Assembly: GCA_963763365.1 (NCBI GenBank)
Contig: CAVXOE010000014.1
Span: forward strand, 290,801 to 354,800
Direction of reading: 5' to 3'
Length of the DNA: 64,000 nucleotides
Origin: VAZQ01 sp963763365
GTDB taxonomy: Bacteria > Pseudomonadota > Alphaproteobacteria > Rhizobiales > Xanthobacteraceae
In this document: positions 17,837 through 25,788 of the stretch, in pieces
Layout of the letters: the number at the start of each line of letters is the position of its first letter
Position numbering within the stretch: position 1 is the stretch's first letter
Notes under the pieces: model-generated
What the model saw: the letters and a program-made list of their open reading frames with translations, nothing else
Databases searched by the model: none
Told to the model about the DNA's origin: nothing
Position numbers and translations under genes: made by a program

Positions 17837-18775
17837 ATGGGCGGCAAGAACCTGGGCTATGCGATCATCGTCGGCCTTCTGGGCCTTCTTGGCCTCACCA
17901 TCGTGTTCGGCAGCTGGTACACCATCGACCAGACCCAGCGCGGCGTGCTGCTGCGCAACGGCGCCTTCGTCGAGGTCGTGCAGCCCGGCCTGCACTTCAA
18001 ATGGCCGTGGATCGACAGCGTCGCCAAGATCGACATGCAGACCCACACCTTCGCCTGGAGCAAGATGGAGGCCTATTCGGCCGACCAGCAGCCGGCCAAC
18101 CTGAAGGTTTCGGTCACGCTGCACGTCGCAGGCGACAAGGTGCCTGAGATGTATTCGCGTTTCCGCGGCGACCAGCAGGCTGCCATCGACCGCACCATCG
18201 CGCCGCACCTCAATGAGAAGGTGAAGGTGGTGTTCGGCCAGTACACTGCCGCGCGCGCCATCAGCGCCCGCGGGCAGCTCAATGCCGACGCCGCGAAGGC
18301 CCTGACCGAGGTGATCGCCTACGATCCGGTCTTCTCCATCGAGAGCGTGCAGATCGAAGACATCGCCTTCTCGTCCGACTACATCAAGTCGGTCGAGCAG
18401 CGCATGCAAGCCGAGGTCGAAGTGCAGAGGCTGCAGCAAAACCTCGCGCGCGAAAAGGTGCAGGCCGAAATCGTCGTGACGCAGGCCAAGGCCAAGGCCG
18501 ACGCGGTGCGCGCCGACGCGCAAGCGCAGTCCGACGCCATTCGCTTTCGCGGCGACGCAGATGGCGCGGCGATCAAAGCGCGCGGTACCGGCGAGGCGTC
18601 CGCGATCCAGGCCAAGGGCGCGGCCGAGGCAACTGCGATCCGCGCCAAGGGCGACGCGCTCGGCCAGAATCCCGGGCTCATCCCGCTGATGCAGGCGGAG
18701 CGCTGGGACGGCAAGCTTCCGGTCACCATGGTGCCTGGTGGCGCCGTGCCGATGCTCAGCCTGCAGCAGCGGTAG
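17837..18775 (+). CDS. SPFH/Band 7 (prohibitin-like) membrane protein
   Basis: 312-residue SPFH-domain protein anchored by one N-terminal membrane helix (about residues 7-27, YAIIVGLLGLLGLTIVFGSW). The SPFH domain begins YTIDQTQRGVLLRNGAFVEV and is followed by a long, alanine- and charge-rich coiled coil (about 190-280) with repeated RAKGDA/AKGAAEATAI segments. Such proteins form ring scaffolds that organise membrane proteases or microdomains. It is transcribed opposite to the zinc genes on both sides, so a role in zinc physiology is only suggested by position. Confidence 0.85.
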   Translation: MGGKNLGYAIIVGLLGLLGLTIVFGSWYTIDQTQRGVLLRNGAFVEVVQPGLHFKWPWIDSVAKIDMQTHTFAWSKMEAYSADQQPANLKVSVTLHVAGDKVPEMYSRFRGDQQAAIDRTIAPHLNEKVKVVFGQYTAARAISARGQLNADAAKALTEVIAYDPVFSIESVQIEDIAFSSDYIKSVEQRMQAEVEVQRLQQNLAREKVQAEIVVTQAKAKADAVRADAQAQSDAIRFRGDADGAAIKARGTGEASAIQAKGAAEATAIRAKGDALGQNPGLIPLMQAERWDGKLPVTMVPGGAVPMLSLQQR

Positions 18776-18812
18776 ACGCCACGCTTAAAGGAAGCGTCGG
18801 CAACTTGCACCG

Positions 18813-18921
18813 CCTCATGCAGAGGAGCCGACCGAAGGTCGGCGTCTCGAAGCATGGCCGCGCGTTCGGTGCCTGCCGCCATCCTTCGAGACGGCGGCTT
18901 CGCCGCCTCCTCTGGATGAGG
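18813..18921. repeat. Interspersed palindromic repeat, family B copy 2
   Basis: Short form of the family: arms CCTCATGCAGAGGAG and CTCCTCTGGATGAGG, inner stem CGTCTCGAAGCATGG with CCATCCTTCGAGACG, and unit-specific hairpins GCCGACCGAAGGTCGGC and GGCGGCTTCGCCGCC. It separates the convergent SPFH and znuA genes. Confidence 0.75.
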
Positions 18922-18934
18922 ACCTAGCCGGCAA

Positions 18935-19864
18935 TCAACTCATCAGCGCGCCGGCGAGCTGCTTCAGGTTGTGGCGGATCAGATCGATGTAGCTCGGCGC
19001 ATCGCCGTTCGGCTCGGTCAATGCGTCGGAATAGAGCGTGCCGCCGATCTTCGCGCCGGTCTCGGCTGAAATCTGCTTGAGCAGGCGCGGGTCGGTGACG
19101 TTCTCCAGAAAGACCGCCGCGGCCTTCTTGCCGCGGACCTGCCGGATGATCGCCGCCACGTCCTTGGCCGAGGCCTCCGCCTCGGTCGAGACGCCCTGTG
19201 GCGCCGTGAAGTCGATGCCGTAGGCGCTCTCGAAGTAGCCAAAGGAGTCGTGGCTGGTGATGACGGCGCGCCGGTCAGCGGGAATTTTCCCGATGATGTC
19301 TTTCACCTCGCGCTCCAGCGCATCGAGCTTCGCCAGATAGGCCGCTGCATTCGCGTCGTAGATATCCTTGCCGGCGGGATCGATTGCGATCAGCGCGTCA
19401 CGAATGTTGCCCACGTAGATTTTCGCATTGGCGACCGACTGCCAGGCGTGCGGGTCGATGCGGCCGTGGTCGTGGCGATGGCCGGGATCGTCGCCGCGCT
19501 CGCGCGGGGTGATCCCATTGGTCGCAACGATGATCGGCGCCTTGGTGCCGGACGCCTTGACCAGCCGGTCGAGCCAGCCCTCGAAGCCAAGCCCGTTGAC
19601 GAATACCGTCCTGGCGTCGGCGACCTTGCGCGCGTCGGCAGGCGAGGGGGCGTAGACGTGGGCATTGCCGTTGGGGCCGACCAGGGTCTGGACCTCGACC
19701 CGGTCGCCGCCGACGTTGCGCACGAAGTCTCCGAGGATCGAGAAGCTGGCGATGACCTTGATCTTGTCCTGGATCTTGTCTTGGATCTTGTCCTGGGCGC
19801 GCGCGGGGGTCGCAAGAAGCAGTGCGAATGCAAGCGCGGCTGCCGCCTGTCGTCTGCTCAGCAT
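18935..19864 (-). CDS. znuA: Zinc ABC transporter substrate-binding protein ZnuA
   Basis: Cluster A-I metal-binding protein (309 residues) that delivers zinc to ZnuB in the inner membrane. It has a signal peptide (MLSRRQAAAALAFALLLATPARA), a ligand histidine in NAHVYAPSPADA, a His-rich loop GHRHDHGRIDPHAW, and the late VITSHDSFGYFESAYG and LYSDALTEPNGDAPSYIDLI motifs. The mature N-terminus starts with three DKIQ repeats. The start at 19864 has GGAG upstream; earlier Mets at 19876 and 19897 would delay the signal. It is the last gene of the znu operon, 29 bases after znuB. Confidence 0.92.
   Translation of the reverse strand: MLSRRQAAAALAFALLLATPARAQDKIQDKIQDKIKVIASFSILGDFVRNVGGDRVEVQTLVGPNGNAHVYAPSPADARKVADARTVFVNGLGFEGWLDRLVKASGTKAPIIVATNGITPRERGDDPGHRHDHGRIDPHAWQSVANAKIYVGNIRDALIAIDPAGKDIYDANAAAYLAKLDALEREVKDIIGKIPADRRAVITSHDSFGYFESAYGIDFTAPQGVSTEAEASAKDVAAIIRQVRGKKAAAVFLENVTDPRLLKQISAETGAKIGGTLYSDALTEPNGDAPSYIDLIRHNLKQLAGALMS
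19760..19795. repeat. Three 12-bp tandem repeats in znuA
   Basis: Three near-identical 12-bp units (GATCTTGTCCTG on the plus strand) encode DKIQ three times just after the signal cleavage site. Copy number could vary without breaking the frame. Confidence 0.8.
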
Positions 19865-19893
19865 CTTGCACTCCATGTGCCGCGCGGCCAGCC

Positions 19894-20760
19894 TCAAGCT
19901 TCCAGATGGCGGCCCGGAAAGGCCTGCCGCAGCAGCCCGCCGACTCGTCCGAACAGCAGCGATGTCACGTAGAGCGCGCCCGCCACCAGGATGACCGCGG
20001 GCCCCGATGCCACGCCGGAATGATAGGAGAGCAGCAGGCCGAAATAGCCGGCGACAACGCCGCTCGCCGTCGCGATCACGATCATCAAGCTCACGTCACG
20101 TGTCCAGAAGCGGGCGACCGCCGCCGGTAGCATCATGAGGCCGACCGCGAGCAGCGTGCCGAGCGCGTGAAATCCGCTCACCAGGTTGACCACCACCAGT
20201 GCGAGGAATGCGAGATGCGCCGGCCCGCCGGCCCGGCTGACCGAGCGCATGAATCCCGGATCGACGCACTCGATGACGAGCGGACGGTAGATGAGCGCCA
20301 GCATCAAGAGCGTGATCGTGGCATTGACGGCGATCAGCAGGAGCGTCTGATCGTCGAGCGCGAGTACGTTGCCGAACAGCACGTGCAGCAGGTCGATGTT
20401 GGTTCCCTTCAACGACACGATGGTGACGCCGAGCGCGAGCGAGAGCAGGTAGAAGGTGGCGAGCGCCGCGTCCTCCTTGAGTTCAGTCGTGCGCGCGACC
20501 AGCCCGGTGAGCAGCGCCACCACGAAGCCGGCGATCAGTCCGCCCGCCGTCATGGCGAACAGGTTGAGCCCAGACAGCAGGAACCCGATAGCGGCGCCCG
20601 GCAGGATGGCGTGCGCCATGGCGTCGCCCACGAGGCTCATGCGGCGCAGCATCAGGAAGACGCCGAGCGGTCCGGCGCCGAGCGCGAGCGCGAAGGTGCC
20701 GGCGAGCCCGCGGCGCATGAACTCGAACTCGGTGAACGGCGCGATCAGGAGGTCGTACAT
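19894..20760 (-). CDS. znuB: Zinc ABC transporter permease ZnuB
   Basis: Inner-membrane permease (288 residues) of the ABC-3 family, with about eight hydrophobic helices. Family motifs are LRRMSLVGDAMAHAILPGAAIGFLL near the N-terminus (read in two parts around GDAMAHA), LFGNVLALDD in the middle and LLAVGLMMLPAAVARF toward the C-terminus. It lies between znuC and znuA in one direction; the gap to znuC contains a palindromic repeat. Works with ZnuC and ZnuA in high-affinity zinc uptake. Confidence 0.92.
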   Translation of the reverse strand: MYDLLIAPFTEFEFMRRGLAGTFALALGAGPLGVFLMLRRMSLVGDAMAHAILPGAAIGFLLSGLNLFAMTAGGLIAGFVVALLTGLVARTTELKEDAALATFYLLSLALGVTIVSLKGTNIDLLHVLFGNVLALDDQTLLLIAVNATITLLMLALIYRPLVIECVDPGFMRSVSRAGGPAHLAFLALVVVNLVSGFHALGTLLAVGLMMLPAAVARFWTRDVSLMIVIATASGVVAGYFGLLLSYHSGVASGPAVILVAGALYVTSLLFGRVGGLLRQAFPGRHLEA

Positions 20761-20792
20761 CTAAAGTGCAATCGTTCAACGGGCACGGTGTA

Positions 20793-20969
20793 ACCCTCTC
20801 CCCTTGCGGGGGAGGGTGCCGAGCATCGCAGGCAAGTTTACGCAGCCTGCGTAAACGGCTGCGCGCGAGGCGGGTGAGGGGTACCTGTTCCATTTTTTCG
20901 GTACCCCTCACCCGGCTCGGACGTCGCTTCGCTTGTCCTCGCCACCCTCTCCCGCAAGGGGAGAGGGTG
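20793..20969. repeat. Large palindromic repeat, family C copy 1, overlapping the znuC 3' end
   Basis: Arms beginning ACCCTCTCCCCTTGCGGGG and ending CCCGCAAGGGGAGAGGGT surround GGTACC...GGTACC at about 20880-20904, giving a roughly 175-bp imperfect inverted repeat. Its right arm supplies the last codons of znuC. A related element is at 60138. Confidence 0.75.
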
Positions 20970-21720
20970 AAAGAGACTGCCCGCCTGGCTCGGCGCACAG
21001 CGCGGCGCTATCGTCGAAGGCCTCGCACATGCGCCGCGCGGCGAGCAGATTTTCCGCCGTCAGAACCGTCGCGGTGCGGCCCCACGCCACCGGCTCGCGC
21101 GCGAGCAGCAGCGTCTCGGGGAAATTCGCCTTGACGAAATCGATGTCGTGCATCGCGGTCAGCACGGTGCGTTGTTCGCCATGCCACCGCCGCACCAGGT
21201 CGAACAGGTCGGCCGAGGTCTTGGCGTCGACCGCGTTGAACGGCTCATCGAGCACGATCACGCGCGCGTCCTGCAGCAGGAGCCGCGCAAACAGCATGCG
21301 CTGCATCTGGCCGCCCGACAGCGTCCCGATCGCGCGATCCTCGAAGCCCGTCAGCCCGACGGCAGCGATCGCGTGTTCGACATCGTCGCGCACCTTGCGG
21401 CCGATGCCGCCGAACATGCCGGTGCGGCGCCACAGCCCCATCGACACCATGTCGTAGACATTGATCGGGAACGAGCGGTCGATCTCGGCGGCCTGCGGCA
21501 GGTAGGCGATGTCCTGCGCGCGCAGCTTGCCCAGCTCGATGCGCCCGGCGAGCGGCTTGATGGCGCCGACGATGCCCTTGAACAGGGTCGACTTGCCGGC
21601 GCCGTTCGGACCGACGACCGCAACCAGCGCGCCAGTGTCGATTGTCCCGTCGAGGTGATGGACGGCCGGGTGCCGATCGTATCCGAGCGTGACATTGCAA
21701 AATTTCAGCGCCGCCGTCAC
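20908..21720 (-). CDS. znuC: Zinc ABC transporter ATPase ZnuC
   Basis: ABC ATPase (270 residues) powering zinc import. Walker A is VVGPNGAGKSTLF, the Q-loop region is AYLPQAAEID, the signature is LSGGQMQR, Walker B is VIVLDEPF and the switch His is in AMHDIDFVK. The start codon is GTG with GAGG upstream. The C-terminal tail LSPSPLAGEGGEDKR is encoded by a palindromic repeat, so the original stop was probably lost when the repeat inserted. Only 16 bases separate it from the preceding His-rich ORF. Confidence 0.92.
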   Translation of the reverse strand: MTAALKFCNVTLGYDRHPAVHHLDGTIDTGALVAVVGPNGAGKSTLFKGIVGAIKPLAGRIELGKLRAQDIAYLPQAAEIDRSFPINVYDMVSMGLWRRTGMFGGIGRKVRDDVEHAIAAVGLTGFEDRAIGTLSGGQMQRMLFARLLLQDARVIVLDEPFNAVDAKTSADLFDLVRRWHGEQRTVLTAMHDIDFVKANFPETLLLAREPVAWGRTATVLTAENLLAARRMCEAFDDSAALCAEPGGQSLSPSPLAGEGGEDKRSDVRAG

Positions 21721-21736
21721 GTCGTTCCCTCGACCT

Positions 21737-21901
21737 TCAAGTCATCGCCCAGCGCACGACGCCCCACAGCGCCGCGATGAGCACGGCTGCGATCGCCAGC
21801 CGTTCGACGGCCGACATGCGCAGCATCGAGGGCGCGATCGACGCCGGCGGGTGGCCGGTGCCGGGATGGTGATGATGCGGATGGTGGCCGTGCGGAGGCA
21901 T
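21737..21901 (-). CDS. Small His-rich single-span membrane protein leading the znu operon
   Basis: 54-residue ORF with a His-rich N-terminus (MPPHGHHPHHHHPGTGH) and one C-terminal membrane helix (ERLAIAAVLIAALWGVVRWAM). It lies between the Zur-like site and znuC, in the same direction, 16 bases before the znuC GTG. The histidines suggest zinc binding on one side of the membrane. No clear ribosome-binding site was seen; if transcription begins at the nearby -10 the leader is only about 25 bases. No named family is recognised. Confidence 0.6.
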   Translation of the reverse strand: MPPHGHHPHHHHPGTGHPPASIAPSMLRMSAVERLAIAAVLIAALWGVVRWAMT

Positions 21902-21927
21902 GGAAGGCGCCAGAGATGGGGGAAATT

Positions 21928-21942
21928 TGTTACAATATAACA
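21928..21942. promoter_or_regulatory. Zur-like operator overlapping the znu promoter
   Basis: TGTTACAATATAACA is an inverted repeat (TGTTA-N5-TAACA) of the kind bound by Fur-family zinc regulators in alphaproteobacteria. On the minus strand it contains a TATATT -10-like hexamer 26 bases or more before the first ORF. It lies in the divergent gap with a sugar kinase gene. Confidence 0.6.
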
Positions 21943-22061
21943 TAACGCCCTGTCCAGCGCCAGAGGCGCCGCCGCTGTCCCCGATCGGCGCGAATTGCCA
22001 AGGCGGTATGGCCCGGTCCATGTTGCGGCCGTCCGACCTCTCCTGATGACAAGATGGCGCT

Positions 22062-22988
22062 ATGAACGAACCGAAGGCCCGTGTCGTCTGTGTCGGTGAG
22101 GCACTGGTCGAGTTCATCCGCGGAGGCGACGGCCGTTTCGGCATCGCGTCGGGCGGTGATGCTTTCAACGTGGCGGTCTATCTCGCGCGCGCGGGCGCCG
22201 CGTCTGCGCTGGCTACGGCGCTTGGCCAGGATCCCTATTCGGATGCCTTGTTCGCGCTTGCGGCCGCGGAGGGCGTTGGCGACGATGTCATGCTGCGGGT
22301 CGGGGGCCGTTTGCCGGGACTTGCGGTGATCGATACCGATCCCAGCGGCAAGCGGCGGCAGCATTTCTGGCGTGACGGCGCTCCGGCGCGCGACCTGTTC
22401 GAACTACCGGACTGGGGGAAGGTGGCCGACAGCCTGACCAAGGCGAAGCTCGTTTATTTCTCCGGCATCACGCTTTCGCTTTATTCCAACAACGGGATCG
22501 GCCGCTTCCTCGCTGTTCTGGAAATGGCCCGCCAGCAGGGCGTGAAGACCGCCTTCGACGGAAATTTTCGCCCGCATGGCTGGGGCGGCGATCTTTCGCG
22601 CACCCGCGCGGTGTTCCTGGAGGCGCTCAAGCGTGTCGACATCGCGCTGCCGACCTACGACGACGAGGCCGTGTTGTGGGGCGATCCCAGTCCGGAAGCG
22701 ACCGTCGAGCGCATGCAGGCCTTCGGCATCCAGGAGATCGTGGTGAAGAACGGTCCGAACAGCGCGCTGGTCGCCGCCGGTGGTAGCCGCGATTTCGTTC
22801 CGGTGCCCGAGGTGGTCGTGCCGGTCGATACGACGGCGGCGGGCGACGGCTTCAACGCCGGCTATCTCGCCGCGCGGCTCGCCGGCAAGGGACCGGGCGA
22901 CGCCGCGGCAGCGGCCCATCAACTCGCCGGCCAGGTCATCCGCCATCCCGGCGCGCTGATGCCGCGCGCCGCCGCGGCGATGCATTAG
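22062..22988 (+). CDS. PfkB-family sugar kinase (2-keto-3-deoxygluconate kinase/fructokinase type)
   Basis: Ribokinase-fold kinase (308 residues). The N-terminal substrate motif VCVGEALVEFIRGGDGRF, the GGDAFNVAVYLARAG segment and the C-terminal DTTAAGDGFNAGYLAARLAG (with the anion hole and catalytic Asp) are present, as is VVKNGPNSALV in the nucleotide site. The pattern is nearer KDG kinases than ribokinase, but the substrate is not certain. It diverges from the znu operon and is followed by a palindromic repeat. Confidence 0.85.
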   Translation: MNEPKARVVCVGEALVEFIRGGDGRFGIASGGDAFNVAVYLARAGAASALATALGQDPYSDALFALAAAEGVGDDVMLRVGGRLPGLAVIDTDPSGKRRQHFWRDGAPARDLFELPDWGKVADSLTKAKLVYFSGITLSLYSNNGIGRFLAVLEMARQQGVKTAFDGNFRPHGWGGDLSRTRAVFLEALKRVDIALPTYDDEAVLWGDPSPEATVERMQAFGIQEIVVKNGPNSALVAAGGSRDFVPVPEVVVPVDTTAAGDGFNAGYLAARLAGKGPGDAAAAAHQLAGQVIRHPGALMPRAAAAMH

Positions 22989-23020
22989 AGTTGGTCTCTT
23001 TTTCAATGGATTCGACACTC

Positions 23021-23108
23021 TCCGCTCGTCCCTGCGCAAACGGGGACCCAGTTCTTAGCCGCATATGATTAAAGCGCCGGATCCCCACTTGCGTGGGAAT
23101 GAGCGGAG
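23021..23108. repeat. Interspersed palindromic repeat, family A copy 2
   Basis: Arms CCGCTCGTCCCTGCGCAAAC and CTTGCGTGGGAATGAGCGGA around a variable centre, between the convergent kinase and acyl-CoA dehydrogenase genes. Confidence 0.75.
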
Positions 23109-23126
23109 TGCGTGGGTGGCTTCGCG

Positions 23127-24293
23127 TCAATAGGACTTCGGCAGCCCCAGCACCTTCTCGGCGATGAAGTTGAGGATCATGTGCGGCGTGACCGGTGCGA
23201 TGCGCGGGATCATCACTTCGCGCAGGTAGCGCTCGACCTGGAACTCCTTCGAATAGCCCATGCCGCCGTGCGTCATCACCGCGGTCTCGCAGGCGTGGAA
23301 CGCAGCCTCGCCGGCGAGATACTTGCCGGCGTTGGCCTCGACGCCGCACTCCTGCTTCTGGTCGTAGAGCCAAGCCGCCTTCATGACCATGAGGTTCGCG
23401 GCCTCCAGGTTCGCCCAGCATTGCGCGAGCGGATGCGCGATCCCCTGGTTCTGCCCGATCGGCCGGCCGAACACGACGCGCTCGCGCGCGTATTTCGCGG
23501 CGCGCCGCAACGCCGCGCGGCCGATGCCGACCGCCTCGGCGGCGATCAGGATGCGTTCCGGGTTCATGCCGTGCAGGATGGTGCGGAAGCCCTCGCCTTC
23601 CGCGCCGATGCGGTCCGCGACCGGCACCGCCATGCCGTCGAAGAACATCTCGTTGGAATCGACCGCATGGCGGCCCATCTTCTCGATCACGCGGATCGAC
23701 ACGCGGCTGCGGTCGAGGTCGGTGTAGAACAGGCTCAAGCCCTCGGTCCTGCGCTTGACCTCGTCGAGCGGCGTGGTGCGGGCGAGGATGAGTATCTTGT
23801 TGGCGATCTGCGCGGTCGAGATCCAGATCTTCTGGCCAGAGAGGAGATAGTGATCGCCGCGACGCTCGGCGCGCACCTTGAGCTGCGTGGTGTCGAGCCC
23901 GGTGTTGGGCTCGGTGACGGCGAAACAGGCCTTGTCCTTGCCGGCGATCAGCGCCGGCAGCATGCGGCGCTTCTGCTCGTCGGTGCCGAACACCACGACC
24001 GGATGCAGCCCGAAGATGTTGATGTGCACTGCCGACGCGCCGCTCATGGCCGCGCCCGACTCGGCGATGGCCTGCATCATGATGGCGGCTTCGGTGATGC
24101 CAAGGCCGGCGCCGCCGTAATCGGCCGGCATGGCGATGCCGAGCCAGCCGGCGTCGGCCAGCGCGGCATGCAGCTCGTGCGGAAATTCGCCGCTGCGATC
24201 CCGCTCCAGCCAATAGGCGTCGTCGAAGCGCGCGCAGAGCTTCAGGATCGAGTCCCTGATCTGCTGCTGCTCCTGGTTCAGTGCGAAGTCCAT
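23127..24293 (-). CDS. Acyl-CoA dehydrogenase
   Basis: FAD-dependent acyl-CoA dehydrogenase of standard length (388 residues), catalysing alpha,beta-desaturation of an acyl-CoA. Visible motifs: GWLGIAMPADYGGAGLG (N-terminal helical domain), CFAVTEPNTGLDTTQLK (beta domain; FAD/substrate loop), GIGRAALRRAAKYARERVVFG and the closing MTHGGMGYSKEFQVERYLRE. Flanked by palindromic repeats on both sides, with no obvious operon partner. The substrate chain length cannot be deduced. No strong ribosome-binding site is seen before the ATG. Confidence 0.9.
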   Translation of the reverse strand: MDFALNQEQQQIRDSILKLCARFDDAYWLERDRSGEFPHELHAALADAGWLGIAMPADYGGAGLGITEAAIMMQAIAESGAAMSGASAVHINIFGLHPVVVFGTDEQKRRMLPALIAGKDKACFAVTEPNTGLDTTQLKVRAERRGDHYLLSGQKIWISTAQIANKILILARTTPLDEVKRRTEGLSLFYTDLDRSRVSIRVIEKMGRHAVDSNEMFFDGMAVPVADRIGAEGEGFRTILHGMNPERILIAAEAVGIGRAALRRAAKYARERVVFGRPIGQNQGIAHPLAQCWANLEAANLMVMKAAWLYDQKQECGVEANAGKYLAGEAAFHACETAVMTHGGMGYSKEFQVERYLREVMIPRIAPVTPHMILNFIAEKVLGLPKSY

Positions 24294-24326
24294 CAGCTAC
24301 CCGTTGCTTGTCTTGGCTCGCTCTCT

Positions 24327-24400
24327 CCGGTCATTCCCGCGCAAGCGGGAATCCAGGCTGATCGCCGCAAAAACTGGGTCCCCGCTTTCGCGGGGACGAC
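24327..24400. repeat. Interspersed palindromic repeat, family A copy 3
   Basis: Shorter, diverged copy: TCATTCCCGCGCAAGCGGGA with partner CCCCGCTTTCGCGGGGACGA, between two minus-strand genes. Confidence 0.7.
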
Positions 24401-24408
24401 ACGCTTGG

Positions 24409-25770
24409 TCAGTGTAGCAATTCCTGCGACGGAGAGACGACCTTCTCCATTGCCGCCGCGATCGCCAGCAGGCGGCGGTCCGCACCATGTTCGCCGATCA
24501 ACATCAGGCCGACCGGCGCATCGCCCGCGCGGTGGCAAGGAATCGAGATCGAGCAGCGGTCGAGGAAATTGGCGACCGATGGATTGCGCAGCACCGCCGC
24601 ATTGGCGTGGCGATAGGCATCGTCCGATTTGAGATCGTCGATGCGCGGTGCCGTGATCGGCGTCGTGGGCATGACCAATGCGTCATAAGGCGCGGTAATC
24701 GCCGCGAGGCGGCGAATGAAGTCGGCACGCGCCGCGAGGAGCTCGATGTAGTCGGCGGCGTCCTGCTCCTTGCCGCGCAGGATGCGCACCAGCACGCGCG
24801 GGTCATACTGCTGGGCGCCCTTGGCGATGAGCGCGCGATGGGCCGCATAGGACTCGGCGGCAGAGGGCCCGCCCTTGGCATTGATCGTCCCGAGCTCGGA
24901 GAGTTCGCGCAGCGGCAGATCGACGACGTTCGCACCCGCCTTCCTCAGCTTCGCAAGCGCGGCCTCGAATGCCTTTGCGACCTCGGGCGCCACGCCGTCG
25001 AGCACCATGGTCTGCGGCACGGCGAGCCGCAGCCCGCCGAGCGGAAATTCCACAAGCTGCGATACCGGCTCGCCGGCCAGCACCGCGTCGAGAATGGCGC
25101 AGCACTCAACCGTCGGCGCGATCGGCCCGATCGAATCGAGCGAGGTCGAGAGCGGGAACGCGCCCTGCGTCGGCACGCGCCGCGCGGTCGGCTTGAAGCC
25201 GACGATGCCGCAGAGCGCCGCCGGGATGCGGCATGAGCCGCCGGTGTCGGTGCCGAGCGCGCCCACCGCCATGCCGTCGGTCACCGACACCGCGGCACCT
25301 GACGACGAGCCGCCCGGGATACGCGCAGCCTTGCGGTCGTAGGCGTTGGCAGGCGTGCCGTAATGCGGGTTGATGCCGAGGCCGGAGAACGCGAACTCGG
25401 TCATGTTGGTGCGGCCGATCGGGATGAAGCCCGCCGCGCGCAGCCGCGCCACGCTCGGCGCGTCCTGCCTGGCCGGCATAGCGTCGTGCAGCACGACCGA
25501 GCCAGCGGTCGTCACGTCACCCGCGATATCGAATAGATCCTTGATCGAGATCGGAATGCCAGCGAACGGCGATGGCGCGCTGCCCTGCGCGCGCAGGCTG
25601 TCGTAGTAGTCCGCCGCCGCCAGCGACGCTTCGGCATGCACCTTGAGAAAGACGCGGCGGCCTTCGCCGGCCGGGTCGCCGATGCGCGCCAAGCACTCCT
25701 CCACCAGGGCGCGGCTCTTGCGGCCTGCACGCAGCCCCGCGGCGACTTGGACCAGTGACGGAAGAGACAT
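24409..25770 (-). CDS. Amidase signature family enzyme
   Basis: Amidase (about 453 residues) with the Ser-cisSer-Lys triad: catalytic Lys in GIPISIKDLFDI, the cis-Ser in RIPGGSSSGAAVSV and the nucleophile in GTDTGGSCRIPAA. It hydrolyses an amide to acid and ammonia; the substrate is unknown. The ATG at 25770 (MSLPSLVQVAAG) is preferred to a TTG at 25779. It follows the alpha/beta hydrolase gene by 18 bases in the same direction, so the two may be co-transcribed. Confidence 0.9.
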   Translation of the reverse strand: MSLPSLVQVAAGLRAGRKSRALVEECLARIGDPAGEGRRVFLKVHAEASLAAADYYDSLRAQGSAPSPFAGIPISIKDLFDIAGDVTTAGSVVLHDAMPARQDAPSVARLRAAGFIPIGRTNMTEFAFSGLGINPHYGTPANAYDRKAARIPGGSSSGAAVSVTDGMAVGALGTDTGGSCRIPAALCGIVGFKPTARRVPTQGAFPLSTSLDSIGPIAPTVECCAILDAVLAGEPVSQLVEFPLGGLRLAVPQTMVLDGVAPEVAKAFEAALAKLRKAGANVVDLPLRELSELGTINAKGGPSAAESYAAHRALIAKGAQQYDPRVLVRILRGKEQDAADYIELLAARADFIRRLAAITAPYDALVMPTTPITAPRIDDLKSDDAYRHANAAVLRNPSVANFLDRCSISIPCHRAGDAPVGLMLIGEHGADRRLLAIAAAMEKVVSPSQELLH

Positions 25771-25788
25771 CGACGGCAACGCCGCAGC

